From Chloroflexi bacterium bin20 (GTDB lineage: Bacteria; Chloroflexota; Anaerolineae; Aggregatilineales; Phototrophicaceae), in NCBI GenBank assembly GCA_002238485.1, contig MPMG01000010.1, positions 1-64,000 of the forward strand: DNA of 64,000 bases, in the 5' to 3' direction. The notes beneath the pieces were generated by a model, which worked only from the letters and a program-made list of their open reading frames with translations, searched no databases and had not been told where the DNA came from. Both the position numbers and the translations under genes were made by a program. The stretch's first letter is position 1, and each line of letters begins with the position of its first letter. This document shows positions 15,741 to 23,518 of the stretch, one piece after another.

Positions 15741-16982
15741 ACGCAGCCCGTCCATCTGCTCCAAGACCAGCAGGCGGTTATATTTCGCCAGCCGCTCGGA
15801 TTGGGTGATGCTGCCGACCTTGATGTAATCAGCCGCCCAACCGGCCGCCAAATCCGCCAGCCAATCGTCTTCTGTTTCGCCACTGCGCGCGCTGATGACG
15901 ACCTGCCAGCCCGCTTGCCGCGCCAGTTTCAAGGCAGCCAGGGCTTCCGTCAATGTGCCAATCTGGTTGACCTTGAGCAGCAGGCTATCGGCAGCATTTT
16001 CGCTGATTGCGCGCTGGATGCGCCCGGTGTTGGTGCAGAGCAGGTCATCGCCCAGAATCTTCACGCGTCCGCCCAGCCGCTGCAGCAGCTTCCGCCAGCC
16101 AGTCCAGTCATCTTGTTGCAAGCCGTCTTCCAGGCTGACGATGGGATAATCGCGGCACCAGTTTTCCAGGCGCGCGATCATCGCTTCGCGGCTGAGCTCT
16201 TCGGCATCCAGTTGATAGCAGTCATCCTCATAAAATTGCGTCGCGGCGACATCCAACGTCAACGCCACTTCGTCTCCCATTTTGTAACCAGCAGCTAAAA
16301 TGGCATCCACAGCAGCGGACAGCAAAGCTTCGCTGGATTCGCAAGGCGGCGCCAAGCCACCTTCGTCAGCGGTCAAAAGCCGCATGCCATAACGCGAACG
16401 GATGAGCTTGGCGGCGGCGCGAAACACATCCGAGGCTACTTCCAGCGTGTGGCGTATCGACTGCGCCTTGGGTAGGACCAGCTGCACATCCTGGATGGCG
16501 ACCTGTCCGCCGGCGTGCGCGCCACCGCTGAACAAGTTGATCATTGGGCGCGGCAAGCGCGGAGCCAGGTCCGCCATGCGCGCAAGGTGTCGATACAGCG
16601 GCAATCCAGCTTGTGCCGACTGGGCGCGACAGAATGCCAGCGACACGCCCAATATCGCGTTGCTGCCCAAGCGCGATTTGTTCAGGCTGCCATCCAGCTC
16701 GATCAGCGCCTTGTCCAGCTGCGCCTGTCTTTCGAAGCGCCGCCCGGCCAGCGCCTTGTTGATCTCGCTGTTGATATTTGCCACGGCGCGCAAGCAGCCT
16801 TGCCCGGCATAGCGATCGCCACCATCCCGCAGTTCATGCGCTTCTGCCGCGCCAGTGGATGCGCCAGACGGCAGCGATGCCGCGCCTAGACTGCCATCCG
16901 CCAGGTCACAGCGCGCCAGCAGAGTCGGCTTGCCACGGCTGTCCAGAATCTCTATGGCAGAAAGCGAAGCAATCTCACTCAT
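15726..16982 (-). CDS. Enolase-like protein with substituted active-site residues
   Basis: The 418-residue product aligns along its whole length with enolase (2-phosphoglycerate to phosphoenolpyruvate). Metal ligands and the catalytic base appear kept: Asp244, Glu285, Asp312, Glu207 in DEGG, Lys337 in LLKVNQ and Lys388 in IKVG; the mobile loop SGASTG is intact. Two usually invariant positions differ: QEFM of enolases is QDVQ (Asp165) and SHRSGETED is SARSGETED (Ala365 for His). It may be a paralogue with a new substrate rather than the glycolytic enzyme. The ATG at 16982 begins MSEIASLSAIEILDSRG, the family start; it overlaps the stop of the kinase gene by 8 bp. Confidence 0.82.
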   Translation of the reverse strand: MSEIASLSAIEILDSRGKPTLLARCDLADGSLGAASLPSGASTGAAEAHELRDGGDRYAGQGCLRAVANINSEINKALAGRRFERQAQLDKALIELDGSLNKSRLGSNAILGVSLAFCRAQSAQAGLPLYRHLARMADLAPRLPRPMINLFSGGAHAGGQVAIQDVQLVLPKAQSIRHTLEVASDVFRAAAKLIRSRYGMRLLTADEGGLAPPCESSEALLSAAVDAILAAGYKMGDEVALTLDVAATQFYEDDCYQLDAEELSREAMIARLENWCRDYPIVSLEDGLQQDDWTGWRKLLQRLGGRVKILGDDLLCTNTGRIQRAISENAADSLLLKVNQIGTLTEALAALKLARQAGWQVVISARSGETEDDWLADLAAGWAADYIKVGSITQSERLAKYNRLLVLEQMDGLRLEQR

Positions 16983-17991
16983 CAGTCTTTGCCAACTTCT
17001 CTTCAAGGGCATGAATCAGTTCCAGGAGCGAGCCGATTCTGTCTGCGAGCAGGCCCAGGGTGATATCGGCTTGTCGCTGGCGAGCTGCGCAATCCAGATA
17101 TTCCAATGGAGAACGCCCCGCCACGCGCGCCAGCAGACAAGCGCAGGTGTGCCGAACAGCATACTTGTCCAGCGTGTCGAATGACAGCGAAACCTTGGCA
17201 ATGTAGCTGCGCCAGCAGGCAGCGGCCATTTGTATGAACGCGCTTCGATGCGCCGGCAGGTGATGGGCTTTGCTCAGCAGATGGGTCATGGAAAATCCGA
17301 TGTCGAAGGCCGGGTCGCCAAAATGCGTCACTTCAAAGTCCAGGATGATCAGCCGCCCTTGCCCGACCAGCGCATTCTTGGGGCTGTAGTCGCCGTGCAC
17401 CAGGCACAATCGGCGCGCGCGTGTATCCGCGATCAATCCATGCAAGAAATCGGCGGCTTGGGGCAGTTGCTCTGCCGTATAGCTGTAATAAGGCTCGAGC
17501 CGCAGTTCTTCAAAGTAGCGCCGATCGGCAAAGTCGGTTTCCAGCATGGGCTGCTTCGCGCTGTGTATCTGCGCCAGCAACGTCCCGAATTGGCGCGCCG
17601 CTTGCATGTCGGTCCGCCCCTGCAGAAGCGCTGTCTTCCAGTTGATGTGCGGCTGTCGAACGGCGCTCATCGCCAAGATATGTTGCCGATCGTCCAGAAA
17701 CACGAAAGCCGGCACATGATCGGGGATGATCCTGCCCAGCCATTGCAGCGCCGCGGCTTCGCGCTGGATGCGTTCGGGCGCGCTGAACCAGTCGACATCC
17801 ACGCGCAGTTTCGCCAGCGCCTGCTTGATCACCCAGTCGCCACGTCCATGCTCGCGATGAACCAGCACTGTGCGGTTGGATACGCCGCCGGCCAGCGTCG
17901 TGAAGCCTGGCGTTTCGTCCGCTGCCAGCCAGCCCTCGCCACGCAGATAAGCGCGCAGGCTGTCATGGTCTTCGATATTCAGCCGCGTCAT
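16975..17991 (-). CDS. APH/choline-kinase-family small-molecule phosphotransferase
   Basis: A 338-residue kinase-fold enzyme that phosphorylates a hydroxyl of a small metabolite. LCLVHGDYSPKNALV near residues 196-210 carries the HGD catalytic loop (Asp as base, Asn for Mg), and ILDFEVTHFGDPAFDIGF near 215-232 is the DFG-like metal site. The N-terminal lobe shows LAGGVSNRTVLVH and VIKQAL (ATP-binding Lys). The substrate is unknown; family relatives include 5-methylthioribose and homoserine kinases and aminoglycoside resistance enzymes. It lies between the enolase-like and dehydratase genes on the same strand, 6 bp after the latter, suggesting a common catabolic pathway. Confidence 0.82.
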   Translation of the reverse strand: MTRLNIEDHDSLRAYLRGEGWLAADETPGFTTLAGGVSNRTVLVHREHGRGDWVIKQALAKLRVDVDWFSAPERIQREAAALQWLGRIIPDHVPAFVFLDDRQHILAMSAVRQPHINWKTALLQGRTDMQAARQFGTLLAQIHSAKQPMLETDFADRRYFEELRLEPYYSYTAEQLPQAADFLHGLIADTRARRLCLVHGDYSPKNALVGQGRLIILDFEVTHFGDPAFDIGFSMTHLLSKAHHLPAHRSAFIQMAAACWRSYIAKVSLSFDTLDKYAVRHTCACLLARVAGRSPLEYLDCAARQRQADITLGLLADRIGSLLELIHALEEKLAKTDE

Positions 17992-17997
17992 CAGCGA

Positions 17998-19101
17998 CTA
18001 CTGCACATCGACCAGCGGCGCGCCCAGCACATCCCAGCGCGGCGCAATGCCCAAGCCCGGCGCGTTTGCTGCCGCCATGCGCCCGTGTACGCGCTGGGGA
18101 GCGCCCTCGGCTGTGCTGACAGTGACATAACTGTTGAAATCAGTGGCGGTGAAAAGGAAGTCGGTCGGCGTGCTGTGCGCCAGATGCGCGATGGCGGCCG
18201 TGGTGATATCGCCGCCCCAGCTGTCTTCGATCGTCATCGCCACGCCCATTTCTACACACAGATCGCGCGCCAATGCCGCTTTGGTCAGCCCGCCAAACTT
18301 GCTGATTTTGATATTGACGACATCCGCGGCTTGGTCGGCGTGGCTGCGCAAGAGCATGTCCAGTCCATCGACCGATTCGTCCAGCACGAAAGGATGGCTG
18401 CAACGCCGACGGATTGACAGGCATTCCGCATAGCTGGCGCAAGGCTGCTCAATATACACATCAACATCTTCTACAGCCCGAAGGACTCGCGCCGCCTCGT
18501 GCATCAGCCAGCCGGTGTTGGCATCGGCGATGAGTTTGTCGCCCGATCCCAGCAGATTGGCGATTTGTCGAATCCGTTCAATATCCGTCTCGGGGTCGCC
18601 ACCGACTTTCAACTGGAAGCGCCGATAACCTTCATCGCGATAGGTGGCGACTTTCTGCGCCATAGCCTCAGGCGATTCTTGCGAGATGGCGCGATACAGC
18701 ACAAAGTCATCGCCATAGCGTCCACCAAGCAATGTGCAGACGGGTTGAGCGGTTGCTTTGCCCAAGATGTCCCAGCAAGCCATGTCGATGCCCGATTTGA
18801 CATACGGGTGGCCTTTCAGCGTCGCGTCCATCTGGCGATTGAGTCGCGCAAGCTGCGTCGGGTCGCTGCCCAGCAAGTGTGGCGCCAGCTCGCGGATGCC
18901 AGCGCGAACCCCTGCGGCATAGGCGGGCAGATAGAAAGGGCCCAGCGGGCAGACTTCGCCATAGCCGACCAGGCCGCTGTCCGTCTCGACCTGGACGATG
19001 CTGCTGTCGAAGACATCCACGGACTTGCCGCCCGACCATTTGTAGCTGCCTTCGTGCAAGGGCAGATCAACTTGATATACTGCGATGCGGGTGATTTTCA
19101 T
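17998..19101 (-). CDS. cis-3-hydroxy-L-proline dehydratase-type enzyme (mandelate racemase/muconate lactonizing family)
   Basis: A 367-residue enolase-superfamily enzyme. KLKVGG-type base: Lys165 in FQLKVGG; metal ligands Asp193 in ADANTGW, Glu218 in YIEQP and Asp241 in VLDES; opposing base Lys265 in NIKISK. The N-terminus [17 protein letters not shown], the [15 protein letters not shown] segment and the IEDSWGGDI motif closely match, from memory, characterised cis-3-hydroxy-L-proline dehydratases, which dehydrate the substrate to pyrroline-2-carboxylate. The start at 19101 is chosen over 19143 because the family begins MKI. A racemase or epimerase of a related betaine is an alternative. Confidence 0.85.
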   Translation of the reverse strand: MKITRIAVYQVDLPLHEGSYKWSGGKSVDVFDSSIVQVETDSGLVGYGEVCPLGPFYLPAYAAGVRAGIRELAPHLLGSDPTQLARLNRQMDATLKGHPYVKSGIDMACWDILGKATAQPVCTLLGGRYGDDFVLYRAISQESPEAMAQKVATYRDEGYRRFQLKVGGDPETDIERIRQIANLLGSGDKLIADANTGWLMHEAARVLRAVEDVDVYIEQPCASYAECLSIRRRCSHPFVLDESVDGLDMLLRSHADQAADVVNIKISKFGGLTKAALARDLCVEMGVAMTIEDSWGGDITTAAIAHLAHSTPTDFLFTATDFNSYVTVSTAEGAPQRVHGRMAAANAPGLGIAPRWDVLGAPLVDVQ

Positions 19102-19244
19102 GTGATTCTCGCTTGCTTCGGTTTGCGCGGTCCATTCAAACATGCTGTGAGCAAAATACCCTTTGGCGCATGTGTGAACCTGCCTCTGCGATAGCGTGTC
19201 TATCGGGCGGATGGTAACAGAGTCGGAAATCGCTCGCCACTGGC

Positions 19245-19395
19245 CAGTTGTCGGGAGTGTCTATTTTCGTGTATGTAGGGGCTTTCCCCATCCCCCGACA
19301 GGCGTAGAAATCCGCGCGCGCCGTTGCCTCCCCCCGACTTTTCGGGGGGACTGAGGGGGGTGTCTTTAACCAGAGAATTCGACACTCCCAACTGT
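19245..19395. repeat. Palindromic intergenic repeat, copy 1
   Basis: GGGAGTGTC at 19253-19261 is mirrored by GACACTCCC at 19381-19389, and the arms extend imperfectly outward (CAGTTGTC versus AACTG). Inside is an 8-bp hairpin, CCCCCCGA (19330-19337) with TCGGGGGG (19342-19349), followed by ACTGAGGGGGG. A second copy of the same family lies at 44562-44695. No coding potential is evident. The element fills most of the divergent intergenic region between the dehydratase and esterase genes (19102-19492); nothing else was recognised there. Confidence 0.75.
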
Positions 19396-19492
19396 CGGCG
19401 CATTTGCTCTGCTCGGCAGCCTGCGATAGGCTATGCGCAGCGTAAAATGACTTTCTGCTTGCCAAATCCCGCCTCTGCAATGGAGAAGCCTC

Positions 19493-20440
19493 ATGGCATT
19501 CACAGACCAAGTTGACCCCGAACTCAGACCGGGCTTGGATATGTTCCCTGCCGAACTGCTCAGCGCTATCGGGGACGATCCGCCCGCCGCCCGCCGCGCA
19601 TTTGACGAGATCATGTCGCAGTTGAAAGACACCCTCCCGCCGACTGATGTAGAAATTGAAGAGCGCGCCATTTCCGGACCAGGCGGCGACTTGCCCATCG
19701 TCATCTATCAGCCGCCAGTGCCTGTGCCGCGACCGGGCTTGCTGTGGATCCATGGCGGCGGCTACATCATTGGCAGCGCGCGCGATGATGCCAATGTCAT
19801 TGGCTTTGCCGAGCATGTCGGCTGTACGGTCGTTTCGGTTGATTATCGACTCGCGCCGGAATCGACCTACAAAGATAGCGTCGCCGATTGCTTTGCTGGC
19901 TTGACCTGGATGGTAGACAATGCCAGCGAGCTCGGTGTTGATCCCAACCGGGTCGCTATCGGCGGGGCCAGCGCAGGTGGTGGTTTGACGGCTGGACTGG
20001 CGCATTTCAATCGCGATCAAGGCGGTCCCGCGTTGGCATTCCAGATGCTGATCTATCCCATGCTCAGCGATCTGCACGACAGTCCATCTGGCAACGAAAT
20101 CACGCATCCGACGGTGTGGAATCGCGATGTCTCGCTGAAAGCCTGGCAGATGTATCTGGGCGACGAATATGGGAGCGACAGCGTCTCGCCCTATGCAGCG
20201 GCTGCGCGCGCCACCGACTTCAGCGACCTGCCACCAGCTTTTGTGACAGTGGGGACAATGGATCTCTTCCGCGACGAAGACATCAACTATGCGCAGCGAC
20301 TGATGGCGGCGGGCATCCCCACCGAGCTGGAAGTCTATGCTGGCATGGTTCACGGCGGCGAACTGCTGCTGCCCGATGCTGCGATCAGCAAGCGCATGGT
20401 ACACGGCTATCAGGAGGCTCTCAGGCGCGCAATCGGCTGA
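19493..20440 (+). CDS. Alpha/beta hydrolase, hormone-sensitive-lipase type esterase
   Basis: This 315-residue esterase of the HSL family hydrolyses short acyl esters. The oxyanion-hole motif HGGGYIIG lies near residue 83, the nucleophile Ser in GGASAGGGL near 160, the acid in VGTMDLFRDED near 257-267 and the His in AGMVHGGELLL near 288. No signal peptide, so it is cytoplasmic. GGAG lies about ten bases before the ATG. It is transcribed away from the repeat and ends before the tRNA-Lys terminator. Confidence 0.92.
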   Translation: MAFTDQVDPELRPGLDMFPAELLSAIGDDPPAARRAFDEIMSQLKDTLPPTDVEIEERAISGPGGDLPIVIYQPPVPVPRPGLLWIHGGGYIIGSARDDANVIGFAEHVGCTVVSVDYRLAPESTYKDSVADCFAGLTWMVDNASELGVDPNRVAIGGASAGGGLTAGLAHFNRDQGGPALAFQMLIYPMLSDLHDSPSGNEITHPTVWNRDVSLKAWQMYLGDEYGSDSVSPYAAAARATDFSDLPPAFVTVGTMDLFRDEDINYAQRLMAAGIPTELEVYAGMVHGGELLLPDAAISKRMVHGYQEALRRAIG

Positions 20441-20452
20441 ACGGCATGCATG

Positions 20453-20480
20453 AAAAAGGACGTCTTGCCCGGGACGCCCT
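20453..20480 (-). terminator. Intrinsic terminator of tRNA-Lys
   Basis: Read on the minus strand, AGGGCGTC and GACGTCCT form an 8-bp stem with one mismatch around CCGGGCAA, followed directly by TTTTT. It lies 18 bases beyond the 3' end of the tRNA. Confidence 0.65.
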
Positions 20481-20497
20481 CTTGGTATTTCGCTGTG

Positions 20498-20571
20498 TGA
20501 CCCCGGAAGGACTCGAACCTTCAACCTAACGATTAAGAGTCGCTTGCTCTGCCAAATTGAGCTACGGGGCC
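20498..20571 (-). tRNA. tRNA-Lys (anticodon CTT)
   Basis: A 74-nt cloverleaf: acceptor GGCCCCG with CGGGGTC (one G-U), D stem GCTC/GAGC, anticodon stem AGCGA/TCGTT with loop CTCTTAA (anticodon CTT, reading AAG), T stem GAAGG/CCTTC with loop TTCGAGT, discriminator A. The 3' CCA is not encoded; TCACA follows. Confidence 0.95.
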
Positions 20572-20738
20572 CCTCGCTTTTGCCGCGCTTGATGCAGCAG
20601 GACGCGCAGGCAGTATAGCCATTTGCTCGCGTATTCGGCAAGGGACAGCTTGCGCCACGCTGCTGCTGTTTCGTCTGTCGTTGTTGCGTGCAAAATGTAC
20701 AAAGTCACGCTAGCTTTGGCTGTATAGGGAGATTCCCC

Positions 20739-20747
20739 TGCTACAAT
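20739..20747 (+). promoter_or_regulatory. Extended -10 promoter element for the epimerase gene
   Basis: TGCTACAAT at 20739-20747 is an extended -10 identical to that before the peptide transporter operon. No convincing -35 lies at 17 bases; TTGGCT at 20716 is 20 bases away. Transcription would start near 20754, giving a leader of about 45 nt. Confidence 0.45.
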
Positions 20748-20798
20748 GAACGATGCAGGCAGAAGCGCCTGCCACTGCCAAAGCGAGGACCTGCCACA

Positions 20799-21821
20799 AT
20801 GACGAAACAGATTCTCATCATCGGTGGCACGCGCAACATGGGCTATTACCTATCGCGGCGCGTCTATGAAGCCGGCTATGATCTGACACTGCTCAACCGC
20901 GGCATCACCAAAGACGACTTGCCGCGCGGAATCCACAGGCTGCATGCCGATCGCAGCAATCACAAGCAGATGCGGCGCGCGCTGCTGGCGAAGTCCTTTG
21001 ATATTGTGGTCGACTTCGTGCTCTACAGCGGCGACGAAGCGCAGACCGCCATCGAGCTATTCCAGGACAATGTGGAACGGTATTTCGCAATCAGCAGCGG
21101 CCAGGTCTATCTGGTGCGCGAAGGCCTAGAACGTCCTTTTCATGAAGATGATTATGCCGGGCGGCTGATGCCCGAGCCAAAAGCCAATTCCTATGCCTGG
21201 GAAGAATGGCGCTATGGCATGCAAAAGCGCGAAGTTGAAGATCGGCTGGCGGAGGCTTGGGAGCATAGTCGTTTCCCGCACACCACATTGCGCCTGCCCA
21301 TGGTCAACAGCGCGCGCGATCCCTATAGCCGTTTGCTCAATTATTTCCTGCGTCTGCGCGATGGCGGACCTATCCTCGTGCCGCTTACGCCCGTTTATGC
21401 GTTGAATCATGTCTATGCGCCGGATGTCGTCGAGGCGATCATGCACCTCATCAAAACGGATGCCGGCAAGGGCGCTGCCTACAATATCGCCCAGGACGAG
21501 CACATCAGTCACGCCGATTTTCTCGCGCTGCTGGCCGATATCATGGGCGCAAGAGCTTGCAGTGTGCAGGCCAAACGCAGCGACCTGGTGGCGAACGGCT
21601 TCTTGCCCGACTGCTGCACATTCAGCGAACGTTGGATGAGCGCTCTCGACAACAGCCGCAGCAAGACCGAGCTGGGCATTCGATACACGCCGCTGCGAGA
21701 TTACCTGGAAGAGCTGGTTGCTTGGTTTGATTCGCAAGTGTTGACGCCGCCCTTGACCTATCGCCGCCGTCACGCCGAGCTGCAATTTGCCGAGGGTGTG
21801 GCTGTCCAAGCGCAGACTTGA
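20799..21821 (+). CDS. NAD-dependent epimerase/dehydratase family protein
   Basis: The 340-residue product has an N-terminal Rossmann motif ILIIGGTRNMGYYLSRR, the variant typical of atypical extended SDRs. LHADRSN near residue 50 fits the cofactor acidic-binding position. A clear YxxxK is not evident: EWRYGMQKREVED is the only candidate, so catalysis may be atypical. The start MTKQILIIGG at 20799 is chosen over 20688 because the longer form has an unrelated leader and the promoter element lies between. Substrate unknown; a nucleotide-sugar or isoflavone-reductase-like role is possible. Confidence 0.82.
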   Translation: MTKQILIIGGTRNMGYYLSRRVYEAGYDLTLLNRGITKDDLPRGIHRLHADRSNHKQMRRALLAKSFDIVVDFVLYSGDEAQTAIELFQDNVERYFAISSGQVYLVREGLERPFHEDDYAGRLMPEPKANSYAWEEWRYGMQKREVEDRLAEAWEHSRFPHTTLRLPMVNSARDPYSRLLNYFLRLRDGGPILVPLTPVYALNHVYAPDVVEAIMHLIKTDAGKGAAYNIAQDEHISHADFLALLADIMGARACSVQAKRSDLVANGFLPDCCTFSERWMSALDNSRSKTELGIRYTPLRDYLEELVAWFDSQVLTPPLTYRRRHAELQFAEGVAVQAQT

Positions 21822-21897
21822 GCGCGTTAGCCTTTTGTTAGCAATGGGCGTTACACTGCGAGCTACTGAATGACGATTTGGAAAGCGAGGACACATA

Positions 21898-22311
21898 ATG
21901 AAGACCAGACTCGGATTGTTCGCTACGCTGCTGCTGGCATTGCTGGCGCTTAGCGGCTGCGATTCTATTGCTGCTGTCTTGAGCGGAGAGCCTGCGCCGG
22001 CCGATTCGGTTGATGCGCCGGTGGCAGTCGCTGCCTTCAAATTATACGATTCCTGGGCGAATTGGTGACCGACCTGCCGCCGCAATGAGCCCGCCGTGCG
22101 CGGACTAGAAGAGACATTTGCCGGTAGGATTGAATTTGTGCGGCTCGACCTGGATGACAGAGATCTGGATGACAGACGCCGTCAACTGGGCATCACCGCC
22201 CAAGCGCAATATGTGCTGGTCAACGCCGCTGGCGAGATCGTCGGGCGCTGGTGGGGTGTCATTGACGAGGCTGCGCTGAGCAACGAGCTGGAGACTCTGC
22301 TGCAAACCTGA
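21898..22311 (+). CDS. Thioredoxin-like lipoprotein with in-frame TGA at the first redox cysteine (selenoprotein candidate)
   Basis: From the ATG at 21898 the frame encodes a signal peptide with lipobox LSGC (Cys21) and a thioredoxin-like domain. Codon 57 (22066-22068) is TGA, in the context SWANW-TGA-PTC, exactly where the first Cys of a W-C-x-x-C site belongs; the second Cys is residue 60. The frame then stays open for 80 codons with good thioredoxin-fold sequence (GLEETF, IEFVRLDLDD, YVLVNAAGEIVGRWWG) to a TGA at 22309-22311. The cis-Pro expected before the third strand is absent (TAQAQYVL). Reading TGA as selenocysteine would give a U-x-x-C enzyme; a nonsense mutation or base error from TGC is the main alternative. 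GCGAGG precedes the start. Confidence 0.65.
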
Positions 22312-22332
22312 GCGCGCCGAGATCCAGGCTGC

Positions 22333-22434
22333 GTGCCCTTGTGGCAGTGGCTCGCGGCGCAGCGACCCGATTTGCGCGCGATTGTCTGTGTGCTGCTTTG
22401 GGGCGCTTGTGTCGTGGTTTTCGCTGCTTCATAG
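22333..22434 (+). CDS. Possible small membrane protein (33 aa)
   Basis: A GTG-initiated frame encodes PLWQWLAAQRPDLRAIVCVL and then a hydrophobic end with LLWGACVVVFAAS. One membrane span is likely. It lies 21 bp after the thioredoxin-like gene, with only a weak AGG before the start. I know no family for it; it may be a chance ORF. Confidence 0.3.
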   Translation: MPLWQWLAAQRPDLRAIVCVLLWGACVVVFAAS

Positions 22435-22524
22435 GTCAATGGGGGCACCGCTGGTGGCAGGTGTAGATAGCGCAATCGTTTCGGCCGCATCGCTGGCAGC
22501 CCGACAGTAGGACCCGCCTGAACC

Positions 22525-23475
22525 ATGTCCCATGAGCCGCTGGTCAGCATCATCATTCCGACTTACAATCGCCGGCGGCTCGTCCGTGACGCTATTGAAA
22601 GCGGCCTGGCGCAGACACATCGGCATTGCGAGATCATTGTGGTCGACGATGGCAGCAGCGACGACACGATCACATGCTTGCGCCGAAAATATGGTCCGCG
22701 CATTCGCTTGTTCAGCCAGGACAATCAAGGACCGGGCATCGCGCGCAATCGTGGTATTGCAGAGGCGCGTGGCGAGTTCATTCACTTCCTCGATGCCGAC
22801 GATCAGCTGCTGCCGGAGAATGTCGCCATCTGCCTGGAGGTCTTCCACCGCCATCCGCAAATCTCGGTGGTCTATTCGCACTATCAGTTTGTGGCGACAG
22901 ACGGAGTCACGCCGCTGGACACCCCTCCTTTCGAGCGATTTTCCGAAAATCCGTTCTGCGAATTGTTGGCTAAGACGGGCTGCCACATATTGATTAGTTC
23001 CAGCATGGTTCGCGCCGGGGCATTACAATCTGTCGGCGGATTTGAGCCCGATACGCGTTTTCGCAGCGCAGAAGATTGGGATTTTTTCTTGCGCCTGGCC
23101 AGGCGCCACAAGTTTTATGGCATCGACCAGCGCCTGGTGCTGCGCCGCATGCACGACGAAATGTTATCCGATGACAAACTGCGCGGCGCCTGGGGCCGGC
23201 TGAAGACAGTCCAGAATGCGCGCGACTATGGCTGGGAAGACTGCATGAGCGCCGACGAATTTGACCGCAAAGAAGCATCCCGCCATCACATGCTCGCCTT
23301 GTATCTCTGGCAACAGGGTGAACGAAGGCGCGCGCGCCGGCATTTTCAGCAGGCGATGACAATTTATCCGCCCGAGGCGCGACCCCGCCGCCTTTTTTGG
23401 CTTTATACCTGGCTCCTGCCAGCCTCATCCATGGTATGGACCAGCCGCATTGCTCGCGTCATTTTGCGCCGTTAG
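22525..23475 (+). CDS. Family 2 glycosyltransferase
   Basis: A 316-residue GT-A glycosyltransferase. VSIIIPTYNRRRLVRDAI opens the fold, VDDGSSDDT is the nucleotide site and FIHFLDADDQLLPEN carries the DxD metal motif. The helical C-terminal region (from about residue 230) is rich in Arg, with YLWQQGERRRARRHFQQAM, and ends in a hydrophobic stretch that may touch the membrane. Likely acts in surface polysaccharide or protein glycosylation. It ends 43 bp before the TPR protein gene. Confidence 0.9.
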   Translation: MSHEPLVSIIIPTYNRRRLVRDAIESGLAQTHRHCEIIVVDDGSSDDTITCLRRKYGPRIRLFSQDNQGPGIARNRGIAEARGEFIHFLDADDQLLPENVAICLEVFHRHPQISVVYSHYQFVATDGVTPLDTPPFERFSENPFCELLAKTGCHILISSSMVRAGALQSVGGFEPDTRFRSAEDWDFFLRLARRHKFYGIDQRLVLRRMHDEMLSDDKLRGAWGRLKTVQNARDYGWEDCMSADEFDRKEASRHHMLALYLWQQGERRRARRHFQQAMTIYPPEARPRRLFWLYTWLLPASSMVWTSRIARVILRR

Positions 23476-23518
23476 CCGTATAATTAGAAGGACTGCCACG
23501 ACAAGAGACGAGTTGCCA

